Source: Peromyscus leucopus (lineage: Eukaryota; Chordata; Mammalia; Rodentia; Cricetidae). From it: a DNA stretch of 64,000 nt. The position numbers were made by a program, and so were the translations under genes. Below, one piece after another: positions 12,901-64,000 of the stretch; position 1 is the first letter of the stretch, and each line of letters starts with the position of its first letter. Under the pieces are notes generated by a model, which did no database searches, was not told the origin of the DNA, and saw nothing but the letters and a program-made list of their open reading frames with translations. The stretch is taken from assembly GCF_004664715.2 (NCBI RefSeq), contig NC_051075.1, forward strand, positions 87,910,709-87,974,708, read 5' to 3'.

Positions 12901-13340
12901 TTCAACACACTCTCACTTCCACACAACCTAAATTATACAACTCTACTCCTTTCTAATAACATGGCCACATTCTATCTTCATGTCCTAGGTTCACAGGCAT
13001 TCTTCCCACTATAAATTTTCAAGTTAAAATAGTTTATTTTAAAAATTATAAGCCAAAATAAAACTTTCTACCACTGTCAGACGGGGTCACTTGGAGCTAA
13101 GGTAGCAATGGACTTCCAGATAGTCTTTCAGAAGGTAGCTATAGATACAAAATCTTGAAGATTTCTGTCTTTTGTTATCTCAAGACCTATCACAGAAAGA
13201 AAATAGTATCTTTAGAGGGTTTTCTGTAGGAGTAAACAACCTTTTTATTACTCTTCAGTATTTTAGAATCCATCCTAATATTAGCCACAGGAAGACCTGT
13301 CTTCTATTGCAGAGGAAGTATTTGTGTGTATGTGTGTGTG

Positions 13341-13381
<41 letters not shown>

Positions 13382-14127
13382 TTTGTATATATTTTGATGT
13401 CATAATAGCATTCTAAAGAAGCATTCTTAGGGCTAGAAGGACAACAGAAGATCTGTAGGCTGCTTAATCCCACCTTTGTAAATATACAAAATGTCATGGC
13501 CAATGGTATGTATAATGATCTTCATTCAGCTCTTCACTTTCTTCTAATAACTTCTTTGGTATCTGTCTCCATTTTACGCTCTGTTATTTTTTTAAGATTA
13601 CATTTGGTACTAAAGTGATTTTTTTTTTTAATAAATAAAGTCATATCAAAATCCAGGAATTAAAAAGTACTAAAAATTTAAAGAGATAGGTGTTAAGCAA
13701 AAACTGAGAGGCAGATACAAATGTATTTACATGCATGGAGTTTCAGGACATAATTCCCTTTTAAAGTCACTAAGGCTGTATTACAGACACAAGACTTTAA
13801 CTTTTGAGATATGGAAAGATACAAATGAGATTTAGGGTCTCCATCTCAAAGATTATGACCTATGCAGACAAGATCTGTCAGAACCAATTTCTGAGGATAG
13901 GATGGGGCATTTTTGTCCACGCCCCAGGTGAAGCGTGAACTGCCTTGGTTTATGTATCTCAGGACTCACAAGTGTGATCTGGTAACTCCATATCCCATGA
14001 AAGAGCACATGGATAATTTTTACTTAGAAAAAATTCCCACAAACTGTTTTTGAAATTTCAGATATATTGAGTCCTTTCTTAAGTGTTTTTGTCCAAGTCT
14101 TGATGTGCAACTCAGCTATTATAACGG
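12901..14127. other. Intergenic, only a TG microsatellite
   Basis: Apart from the TG run at 13323-13380, unique AT-rich sequence without recognisable features. Confidence 0.55.
13323..13380. repeat. (TG)n microsatellite
   Basis: Interrupted then pure TG run. Confidence 0.96.
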
Positions 14128-14410
14128 ATAGTGCTAATTGTCAACTTGAATGATCTGAGAGATGGGTCTCTGGGAAACTGCCTTAATTTTGGTAATTGAT
14201 ATGAGAAGATCCATCCACTCTGGATGACATCATTCCATGACTGTGATCCAGAACTGTATTTACAGACAAAGGAGCTGAGCAGCAACACACAGGCATTGCT
14301 CTCTGCCCTTGTGGATGCAACCATCTGTCTCAAGTTTCTGATGCTTCGACCCTCTCCATCATAATGGACTATAACCTTGACCTTCATGCCAAAATAAGCC
14401 CCCTTTTTCT
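14128..14410 (+). mobile_element. Rodent interspersed repeat (hAT- or LTR-derived), old copy
   Basis: Starts near TGTCAACTTGAATGATCTGA and ends AATAAGCCCCCTTTTTCT, the layout of the abundant rodent element also seen at 52275-52630 and 52907-53310. I think it is URR1-like, but the family needs a library search. Confidence 0.5.
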
Positions 14411-14809
14411 ATCAGGAAAAGAAAGTAACAAGACAAGAAACTAAAACAGCTATGATTTTCTTAAGGTTAAAAGGTAAACATTTTGAAAAAAGTAAAATTG
14501 TTTTTTTAATGTTACTTATTCATTGATCTCTTTGGACTCCCTAAGTACATCATAGTACCCATTTTCTTCCCAAATCAGCATAGAATTGGGCATTTCTTTC
14601 CTATTGAAGTACGGTTACTTGCAGAGGGGGAATGTGCTATATTCGAATGATTTCTGTGCCAACCACTACCTAGCACAGTGCCTCTTTGTAAATCTCAAAA
14701 TTCCTTTCCTGATTAACTAAGGAAGTGAAAAGATGTCGGCACAGCACTTTACATCATTTAATTTTGCAAATCTGAGGAACAAGGGAAGATGAGGTCAATG
14801 TCCCACTAA

Positions 14810-15040
14810 ACATTATTTTAAAGATTTATTTCTATTTTTACACATGCATTTATGTCTACATGTGTATGCACTTGTGTTTGGGTGCCAACAGAGGTCAGAA
14901 GAGAGCATCAGATCCTCTGGAGCTGGAGTATTTGGTGGTTGTAAGACACCTAATATGGGTGATGAAAACCAAAATTGAATCCTCTGGAATAGCATCAAGT
15001 CTTCGTAACCCTTGAGCCATCTCTCTAGCCACCCTTGACA
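14810..15040 (-). mobile_element. B2/B3-type SINE
   Basis: Antisense: 'gaggtcagaagagagcatcagatc' followed by the tRNA-derived head CCTTGAGCCATCTCTCTAGC at the right end. Confidence 0.85.
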
Positions 15041-15099
15041 GCATTCACTGCTGTTAACTTGGATTACTTAAAAATATCTTGACTGAATAATAGTCTTCA

Positions 15100-15415
15100 T
15101 CAGGTTGCTCTGTAGACATACCTGTGATAGATTGTTTTGATTGGCTTAATTTGTGCAGAAAGGCCTAGCCCACAATGGGAAGTATAATCCCCAGAAAGAT
15201 GATTCTGGATTGTATAAGAACACCAGCTGAGCACAAGCCTGCAAGCAAATATAGCATTCCTCCGTGGCTTATGCTTCAAACTCCAGCCTTGAATTTTTGC
15301 TCTGATTCCCCTCTACAATGGATTCTGACCTGGAAGTGTAAGCCAAGTATACCCCTTTCTCTCCAAGTTTCTTTGCTCAGAGTGTTTTATCAGGGCATCA
15401 AAACAAAATTAGATA
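15100..15415 (+). mobile_element. Rodent interspersed repeat, same type as 14128-14410
   Basis: Contains AGGCCTAGCCCACAATGGGA, 'gtataagaacaccagctgagcacaagcc' and 'gacctggaagtgtaagccaagtat', a degenerate version of the 52907-53310 element. Confidence 0.5.
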
Positions 15416-15919
15416 GTAACAAAAAAATTACAGTGTTTCCTATTTAGCTGGACTTTATATGAAAAGATGTATGATCAAGAGGGTTCAATTCTCATCCATA
15501 TCCACCCAATGCAGAGAATATTTGAAGTTCAATCAACTTTTACTTGTCAGATATTAAAGAGGGTAAAGTTTCCTGTTTTGCATAGAAAAGCTTCCTTTGA
15601 GTTTGCTAGCACATGTAAGGCAGGCTGGTCTGGACACAAGCAACACATTCTCATTGTGAAGAAGAAACTACCCCTTGCTAGGAGTTTAAGGAGAAGTCAG
15701 GCTCTCACAGGAAGTAACATTGGGCATGTGAAAACTGATGGACAGCAAGAGCAAATATGAAACTCATGCTATGAAATAAATGTCAAGCAACTGAGGGGTT
15801 GGTAAGGCAGATTTGCGTTCTGGAGAGCGTATCAATAGCCATGTCACCTGTGAATTTGAGACTCAAACATTGTTGTTTAGATATCAGATAGGTTTCTACA
15901 AAAAGGCTTGTTATTCTTC

Positions 15920-16110
15920 TTTTTTTTTTTTTTTGCCTGAATGTATGTCTGTGCACCACAAATAAGGCCAGAAGAGGGCATCAGATTCCCTGGAACTAGA
16001 GTAACCAATCATTGTAAATTGCCTTATGATGCTGAGAATATAATCCTGGTCCCCTGTGAGAGCAGCCTGTGCTCTCAACCGTTGAGCCGTCTCTGTAGGC
16101 TCCTTAACAA
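15920..16110 (-). mobile_element. B2/B3-type SINE
   Basis: Antisense 'aggccagaagagggcatcagattcc' and a head at CTCTCAACCGTTGAGCCGTC, with a T-rich run at 15918-15934. Confidence 0.85.
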
Positions 16111-16592
16111 ACACAATTTGTATCTAAAACAAGCCAGTGGCAATAAGGCTGGAAAAGACATAGTAATTTTAATATCTAGATGGAATTTGGAGAATAAGAG
16201 TGATCATATTGTGTTTATAATGTGCCCTGGCCATAATCCACTTTAGCAGAGGTGCCCCTACAAGAATTGAGACAGCTAAGAACTTCAAATACATTCACAC
16301 ATCGTTCACCCCTGTTAACGTGCTTTCTTTCCTTCTTTCTGTGCAGACAGTGGGGCTGAGTTATGAGCACATGTAGGAGTTTACTCCAGTGAACTTCCTC
16401 TTTCCTCTTTTCTCCCAACTGGTAATGCAACCTAACTTCTTCTTGCATGTGCTGCCACAAGCACCAGAACCTAGCCAGATTGCTGGACTTATAGCCACAC
16501 AATATGCTGGCAGCTGACCACTGCTGGCTGCTCTGCAGGTTGTTCTCAGTAATAGTGGTGTTTCTATAGCGGCGTAGTGGATGAGGCACTCT

Positions 16593-16596
<4 letters not shown>

Positions 16597-16646
<50 letters not shown>

Positions 16647-16812
16647 GTGTGTGTGTATGTGTGTATGCCTGTTTCTGTCTCTCTGTCTCTGTCTCTGTCT
16701 GTATGTGTCTTTCTGTCTCCATGTCTCTGTCTCCCTCTCTTTTTTTCTCTTTCTCCGTGTATATGTCTTTCTTCTGTCTCCCTTTCTCGCTCTGTCTCTT
16801 TTCTTTCTCCTA
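16597..16812. repeat. (TC)n with adjoining TG and T/C-rich low-complexity tract
   Basis: Pure TC to about 16643, then TG and imperfect TCTG/TCTC to 16812. Frames of up to 221 codons across it are low complexity only. Confidence 0.95.
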
Positions 16813-16814
16813 GG

Positions 16815-17834
16815 AGTGCATGGGTATATTACAATCAATAAGAGGAAATCAGACACATTTTTCCTTCCAAGAATTCTCACTCAGGAGCATCTTACATCAA
16901 AGCCTGTCCCCAGGTCAAGTCTCTTTAGCAGGGTGTCTTGCACCTCAGTTGCTGTCTCTCAAGTCTCCCTTTCTGTCTGCTGACTTGCTACATCACACTA
17001 CATATCCTACCCTATAACCCTTGAATCCTTCTTAGATTTGGTGTTTAAATGGAAAAAGAAACCATGGGTCTGTGGGCCAGAATGTATCAAAGGTTGACAA
17101 TTTGAGACAGTTAATCAGTCTAAAAGGATGCTTCCCCAGGACGATATTTTAAAAAAAAATACTACTAAATACTGCTAAAACAAAATCTAAAAACAGTAGA
17201 AAATAAAGACAATAAATAAACAGCAGCAAATCTCGATACCCACATTCACAACTGAAATTCAGTATTTACTGTGTAGGTTTCACTTTAATGCAGAACACAA
17301 AGTTGAGTCGATGGTTTTAGGAAGCTGAATTTACTCATCTTTCACTTTCTTGCAATAAAGTTTTAGAGAAAAGGCTGCATCTTCACAGTCTGCAGGGTGT
17401 GACCTAGGATTCAGCTCCTTAGAGAGGAGGAGGCATCACTTTACAGCCTGCAGATGATACCGGCCTAGGATTCCAGCCACAAGCTAAGAGAAAGTTCTCA
17501 GGCATGAGACTAGCCCAAGTGCTACTGAAGCTACATCTGTTATACACACATTATACAGAAGGAGGAGGAGGAAGGGACCAGATGATCCAGGACATCTGTG
17601 TTTAAACTTTTCAGGACCTTTGTGGAGATAGTGACTACCTGTTTCAACTGTTGATGAGGCCACAGTAAAAAGTGCTTAACTGATACTTCAAGTAAGATTT
17701 GGGGAGAAAAGCTACATAGATATCCACTGGGTAACCAACACTTGTGCAGTGTTTAAAGTAGGTGTTAAGATCTTTGATAGTTCAGGAAAGTTACCAGAAA
17801 GGTGGATATTTGGGGTGATAGAAGTAACTCAAGG
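16815..17834. other. Intergenic, nothing recognised
   Basis: Unique sequence. The direct-repeat-like pair 'cttcacagtctgcaggg' (about 17381) and 'ctttacagcctgcagat' (about 17440) was noted but is short. Confidence 0.5.
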
Positions 17835-18025
17835 GGATGGAGAGATGGTTCAGCTGTTAAGAGCTCTTTCAAAGACCTAAATTCTGTTCCCAGCACTCAC
17901 ATGTCAACTCACATTGCCTGCAATTCCAGCTCAGGGGATTTAACCCAGGTTAGAGTTCCCTAAGACATGCATTCATATGCACAAACCTACACATAATTAA
18001 ATGAATAAAAATAAATATTAAGAAA
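17835..18025 (+). mobile_element. B2 SINE, diverged
   Basis: GGGGATGGAGAGATGGTTCA head, then 'ctgttcccagcactcacat' and an A-rich AATAAAAATAAAT tail. Confidence 0.85.
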
Positions 18026-18734
18026 CTAATAATTTGAAGAAAACCGTTGAGAATAAAAAAATCAACAAAAGCATCAAAACAAATATATATTATAACAAAA
18101 CCAAATAATTGACCAACTATACTAAAATTCTAGTTACCAATTGCTTATAATAAGTATATTTAAACTAGTAAGAAAAATTCTAAACTAAAATTATGAGCAA
18201 AGATACTCTGAGCATGAACAACAAAAGTATAGTTAGTTTCAATCAGCAAAGTAAAAGTTAAGGTGGCAAAGTGACAAAGGAGGCATTATACCAGGATTAA
18301 ATGTACAACCCAAAGTTGTAAACTTCTACAAATTTGAGAATGCGTTAATAAAATACAGACACTGTAAATATAAAACAACGGATAAAATTCAAATGTTATA
18401 TATGAAACTGAAATAATTATGTCTATATAAATCTACTAATATTTATGTGTAACACATTTGTGTAGAACACATTTTGTTCTTAAGATGGTGAGATATTTAC
18501 AAAAAAATTGTTCATTTATTTGGTCATCCAGAAAACCTTAATAAATGCAGACAGAGATATGATCAGTCATTTTCATGCTAATTGACTAATGTTATTCCAT
18601 AAATGGAAGCAATGTGCTACAGTGATTGTGATCATCAGCTGTAGAGTTGACCTCATTTGTGACCTTGGAAAATCACTTATATTCCGTATCTGTTTGACCC
18701 TCAATAATATTAGGAAAATAATAATTTCTTGGTG

Positions 18735-18737
18735 TGT

Positions 18738-18779
<42 letters not shown>

Positions 18780-18815
18780 CAGTGTGTGTGTGTGTATGTT
18801 TGTGTGGGTAGACAT
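18735..18815. repeat. (GT)n microsatellite, interrupted
   Basis: Pure GT to 18775, then ATACA and a shorter GT run. Confidence 0.95.
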
Positions 18816-19138
18816 GTGTGTGCAGTTGTACATGACGTGCTTGAGTGTATGTGGGAAGAAGTTAGAGATCCACCTCAAGTGTCTTCTTCAGGTGAAAAAA
18901 AGTCTATCATTTAGCTCAGCACTCATCAATTCAGTCAGATGTCTGGCCAGTTAGCTCCAGGTAACTGCTGTTTCCACTACTCACCAACACCCAAGTCCTG
19001 GGGTTACAAGTGGGCTCTACTGTTCCTGACATTTACTTGGATGTTGTGGATCTGAACTCAGATCCACATGCTTGCACAGCAGGCATTTTACTGACTCATC
19101 TTGCTCCTCAGTCACAAAAAAAAAAAAAAAAAAAAAAT
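18816..19138 (-). mobile_element. B3/B4-like SINE, poly(A) at right
   Basis: Degenerate SINE text including 'ctgaactcagatccacatgcttgcacagc' and a terminal head-like TTTTACTGACTCATCTTGCT. An A-run at 19116-19138 follows. Confidence 0.55.
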
Positions 19139-19484
19139 AGTTTCTACATCATAAAGCACTTTGGCAAAGTAAATGAAGCAGCATAAACCAAATGTTTAGA
19201 ACCACTATAGTTTATAGTATACACAAATAATATTAGTATGAATATTATGTCAAAGGTTAAACGTTTTATGCTTGTTTACTAAGAGCTGTTTTTATTGCTT
19301 GACTTTTTGAAATCAAAGGTCACTTGACAAGTTCTGTTCAGATGCACCCAGCCTGTGTACATATTTCCTATCAAGTAGCATATATAGATACATTCACTTA
19401 GATTCTGATATAGTCTCTCACTTACGATTAGTATTTTGGAGAATTATCTGAGAATATTTTCTCCTTTTAGTTAAAATAGATTCT

Positions 19485-19985
19485 TTTTTTCCCATAATAT
19501 ATTCTAATTACAGGTTCTTTTCCCTCTACCCCTCCCAGGTCCTCCCCAGCTCCCCTCCCATCCAGATCCATTCCCTTTCTGTTTCTCATTAGAAAAGAAC
19601 AGGCTTCTAAGATATAGCAACCAAACAAGATAAAATAAAATATAATAAGATAAGACAAAAACTATCACACTGAAGTCGGACAAGACAAACCAACAGAAGA
19701 AAAAAATCCCAAGAGAAAGCACAAGAATAAGAGACCCACTCATTCATACACTCAAGAATCATGTAAAAACACAAAACTAGAAGCCATAATCTATATGCAG
19801 AGGACCTGGTACAGACCCATGCAGATCCTGTACATGCTGCCTCAGTCTCTGTGAGTTCATGTGAGCTTTGATCATATTGATTTAGAGGACCTTATTCTCC
19901 TGGTGTCTTCCATATCCTCTGGCTTTTACATTCTTTCTGCCCCCTCTTCTGCTGGGATCCCTGAACTCTGAGGGAAGGGAAAATG
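19485..19985 (-). mobile_element. Lx/L1 3' end fragment
   Basis: Text typical of the rodent Lx 3' region in antisense ('gctgggatccctgaactctgaggg', 'aagcacaagaataagagacccact'). Confidence 0.7.
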
Positions 19986-20079
19986 TATGTTTTTTAAAAG
20001 ACATTTTATTTAAAACAAATCAGAAAATGAAATGGCATTAATTCAAAATAAACTTTATTATACTTTTTTTTTTTTGGCT

Positions 20080-20224
20080 TTGTGTGGGTGCACATATGTA
20101 AAGGCAATGATACACCTTTTTGATTCCGTTTTCTTCTCCGACCACATGCGTTCCTGGTATTGAACTCAGAACATAAGGATTGGCATCAAGTGCCTTAATC
20201 CTCTGAGTCGTCTCACTGGTCCAT
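20080..20224 (-). mobile_element. B3-like SINE
   Basis: Antisense 'tggtattgaactcagaacataagg' then TTAATCCTCTGAGTCGTCTC at the head. Confidence 0.65.
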
Positions 20225-20790
20225 AAGTTCAAAATAACGTAAAAAGTGGAACCTGGAGGCACAGTACAATGATGGAGCAAGTTCCCTTAGGTGCAGTCCT
20301 GGGGATGTATATGTGAGTGTATGGAGTGGGGAGAAGAGGAGACGGCAGTGAGAGAAGCTGTGAACAGAGAGCGGCATGAAAAGGCAGACAGAGCAAAAGG
20401 GATAGAGAATGAGATGGTGAGGGAGGGAGGGAGGGAAAGATGCAGGAGGAATCACACGGAGACAGAGTACTTTAAAATCAATATATGGGAAGCAGCTATA
20501 CACACAACCAAGAAAAACCATGAAGAATTATGTTCTTATTTTCATGATCAAAGAACTGAACACTTATTTTAGAAATTAAGGACTAGGGACAGGATCAGAA
20601 AACTGAAATTTTTCTATAACAAAGAGCCACATGTTTGCCATTGGGGAGAGTCACGCAGAGAAAGATTTCAACTGCATGTGAATGTTGTGGGAACCATCTT
20701 GGAGAGTATAGTTGAGAAAGTGCTGTTGATGATGTCAGAAACTCTGGTAGAGGGTAGAAATTAAAATAATGTGGTTACAAATAAAGCCAG

Positions 20791-21310
20791 TGTGATAGCT
20801 ATTCTTTCCTATCAACCCGACTACATCTGGAATGAACTAAAACTCCAAAATGGAAGGACACACCTTTGAGGAATTTTTGCTTAATTTGATGTGGAAAGAT
20901 CCACTTTTAATCCAGATCTTTGAGGTGAGAAAACACACCTTTAATTCATATCTTTAGAAGTAGGAAGACTCACCTCTAATCTGGTCCACACCTTCAGTCG
21001 GAAGCCTATATAAGGACATGAAAGAAGGAATATTTCTCTCTTTGCCTGCTTGTTTTTGTTCTTGCTGGCAAGTTCCTTCCTTCACTAGCCTTAGACCCCA
21101 CCTCTTTGCGATTCCAGTGTGTACTGAAGACCAGCTGAGACATCCATCCTCATAGACTAAACATCTACTGGATTCTTGGACCTTCCATGGCAGCCATTGT
21201 TGGGTTAGCTGGACCACAGCCTGTAAATCATTCTAATAAGTCCCCTTCCTATACATACAGAGAGAGATTCTGTAAGTTTTGTTACTATAGAGAACCCTGA
21301 CTAACACAGC
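20791..21310 (+). mobile_element. Rodent interspersed repeat (LTR- or hAT-derived)
   Basis: Begins GTGATAGCTATTCTTTCCTA and ends AGAACCCTGACTAACACA, the usual end of a common rodent repeat family. No coding capacity. Confidence 0.5.
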
Positions 21311-22792
21311 CAGTAAATTGAGTAATGCTGTTTTCTCCAGTGTGGTGACACAAAGATAATTAAACTTAAAGGTCATTTTTTAAAAAATGTATTTGAGGAT
21401 CACAGGAATGGGTGCCAGAAGATAATATGTGGACAGTTGCCTAACATATGATCAAGCAGAGTTAAAGGTACTGAAACCAGCAGGACAGTGATGAAATTAT
21501 ATTAGAATTTATATTGAAGTATAATCACATAACAGAATGAAGCAACATGAATCAAAGAGGAAATCTGTATGCTAGGTTTTATCTTCCAATTATTACTTCA
21601 CTAAGATATATCCCATTTCATATTCTGTGTTCACAATGTTGTGTTGGTACTGTTCCATCAGGGGGTGAGGTCTAGGTCTGTTCCCTCTTGGGACTCGGCA
21701 AAATTTTGCAATTGTCTCCCCCAAAACACTGCATTGAATTATATACCCTGGTTATGGAGGCTACTCGCAAGAGTCATTGCTATATTTTGTGTATCTTTGG
21801 GATTTGTCCCCTCTGATTTAATTCATGCACTCAACAAGAGAGGAGATTAATTTTTATAGTACTATATTTCTCCTATCAAATAAATCACTGGGTGTAATAT
21901 TGTCATTAGCGACTTCTGTTATACAAAACCTGCGTGCAAGCATAATGTGATTTACAACCGTGATATAATCAATCCATTTCCAGAGAAGTAATGTCTGATA
22001 TTAAGTTATTTACTTAAATCTACAGAGATAATTTATAATATTATAATTTCAGTTCATTGGGTTTTAGTAAACAGTATGCATTTTGAAAATAAAACCTAAT
22101 GTCTCTGCTTATGTAAAATGAACATTAGCAGAATGTAATAAACACAATAAATTATGTGGCAATGGGAACACAGATGCTTCTCTTTCATTTGCCTATCTCT
22201 CTCTCTTTTTTTTTAATTTCTCGCTGAAGGTAATACTTTATATTTACCAAACGTAGATTAAAAAAGGGATCAGGGTCATTTGTTTCATTGAATATCAAGG
22301 AAGTTGTAGATCAAAGTGAGGAATAACATCCTCCAAGTCGGAGTGATGAAGATACAGTGAACAGTTCACTTCCTGTGAAGAATTTGTGCATCACTGAAAA
22401 TAGTCTTTTTTCACACTGTGCCTGGGTTTGAAGAAACAAGAAACGGGGCAGATGTGGCATAGATTTTAGTCATCTCGGGCTTTGAAGCATTTGCAAACAT
22501 GAGACACATCCATTCCACATTTGAATGTAACTTGGATTTACAATAATTTCCCTGGGTTGTTTACATCGATGTTCCTTTTCTATAATCCTGAAATTATAAG
22601 AAATTGACTTAATGAGACATTTTCATGAATAGGGGACTAAACATGGTCAAATGTCTCGGAAGATGGTTACATTCAGGAAGCACAGCTTAGTGTTCTAGTC
22701 AATGTGCAGAGAATGCATCATTTCCCCTGTTATTTGGTTTGCAAGACTTCGTGGGGGCATAATATCCTGGGTTCACACACTGAGGAGAACAA
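21311..22792. other. Upstream flank of Gfral
   Basis: Mostly unique sequence between the last upstream repeat and the proximal promoter. It would be the place for distal elements driving hindbrain expression. Nothing specific can be assigned by eye. Confidence 0.4.
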
Positions 22793-22997
22793 TTGGATTT
22801 GAATGTAATTAGGAACGTTCACAGCTCAGAACAAATTGGTGAGGAGACGGTGACATCAGAAGCTGACTCTAATTGGCTGTGCTCTTGGGAAGCGAGAGCA
22901 GAAACTGGAAGCTTATTCCGGAAGTTTCCTTTGGGAAGCAAGCTGGTTGATGTCAGTACTTCTGTCTTTCTCCCAGGTGAACATCTCGTTGTCCAAC
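22793..22997 (+). promoter_or_regulatory. Gfral proximal promoter / 5' UTR region
   Basis: Sequence just upstream of the start codon. Two inverted CCAAT boxes (ATTGG at 22835-22839 and 22872-22876) flank a CRE-like TGACATCA at 22851-22858, and there is no obvious TATA box. The local composition is richer in GC than the region upstream. The transcription start cannot be fixed from sequence, so part of this may be 5' untranslated exon. Confidence 0.4.
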
Positions 22998-63930
<40,933 letters not shown>

Positions 63931-64000
63931 GTCAGTTAAAAATTCTCTATGAAAATGGTGCTTATTGTCTCTAAAAATCCAATGAATTAAAAAAAATTCT

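Noticed and set aside
16215..16880. 221-codon minus-strand frame, the longest in the window
   Set aside because: Much of it is translation of the TC/TG low-complexity tract (Arg-Glu and Arg-Gln runs); no domain, no homolog recognised.

Overview
The window is rodent nuclear DNA, most likely from a cricetid (deer mouse, vole or hamster group). It is AT-rich and dense with rodent-specific repeats: B1, B2 and B3/B4 SINEs, Lx/L1 tails, cricetid-type LTR-like elements and long GA, CA and TATC microsatellites. No operons, CRISPR arrays or prokaryotic genes are present.

One protein-coding gene is supported: Gfral on the + strand, the hindbrain receptor for GDF15 and a distant member of the GDNF receptor alpha family. 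Seven coding exons of the reference structure can be read with exact splice sites and compatible phases: 22998-23019, 27879-28013, 32241-32393, 42464-42520, 43385-43715, 45354-45604 and 63838-63930. Together they make 1042 coding bases (347 codons plus one base). They cover the signal peptide, the three cysteine-rich GFR domains and the start of the juxtamembrane stalk. The last exon, with the transmembrane helix and cytoplasmic tail, lies beyond the right edge.

The most interesting item is in the 10 kb intron between exons 3 and 4. At 38284-38694 there is a 411-bp open segment with an acceptor and a phase-1/phase-1 frame identical to its neighbours. It encodes a complete ten-cysteine GFR (GDNF/GAS1-type) domain. 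Its cysteine spacing closely follows Gfral domain 2 and its C-terminal part resembles domain 1 of GFRalpha1. As I recall the human and mouse reference GFRAL proteins, they have no such segment. It is either an unannotated cassette (a four-domain Gfral), a terminal exon for a secreted form (an in-frame stop and an AATAAA follow within 50 bp), or a fossil domain with an intact frame.

Layout: 1-3690 is intergenic with a relic hAT-like piece. 3700-12900 is an old minus-strand L1 broken up by a non-autonomous LTR element with two LTR-like ends, a retrocopied 3' UTR and SINEs. 12900-22790 is intergenic with SINEs, microsatellites and an Lx tail. 22790-23019 is the proximal promoter and exon 1 of Gfral. 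23020-63837 is Gfral with repeat-filled introns, including a twin-primed L1 with a 19-bp target duplication in intron 1 and an old L1/LTR pile in the 18-kb intron 6. 63838-64000 is exon 7 and the start of the next intron.
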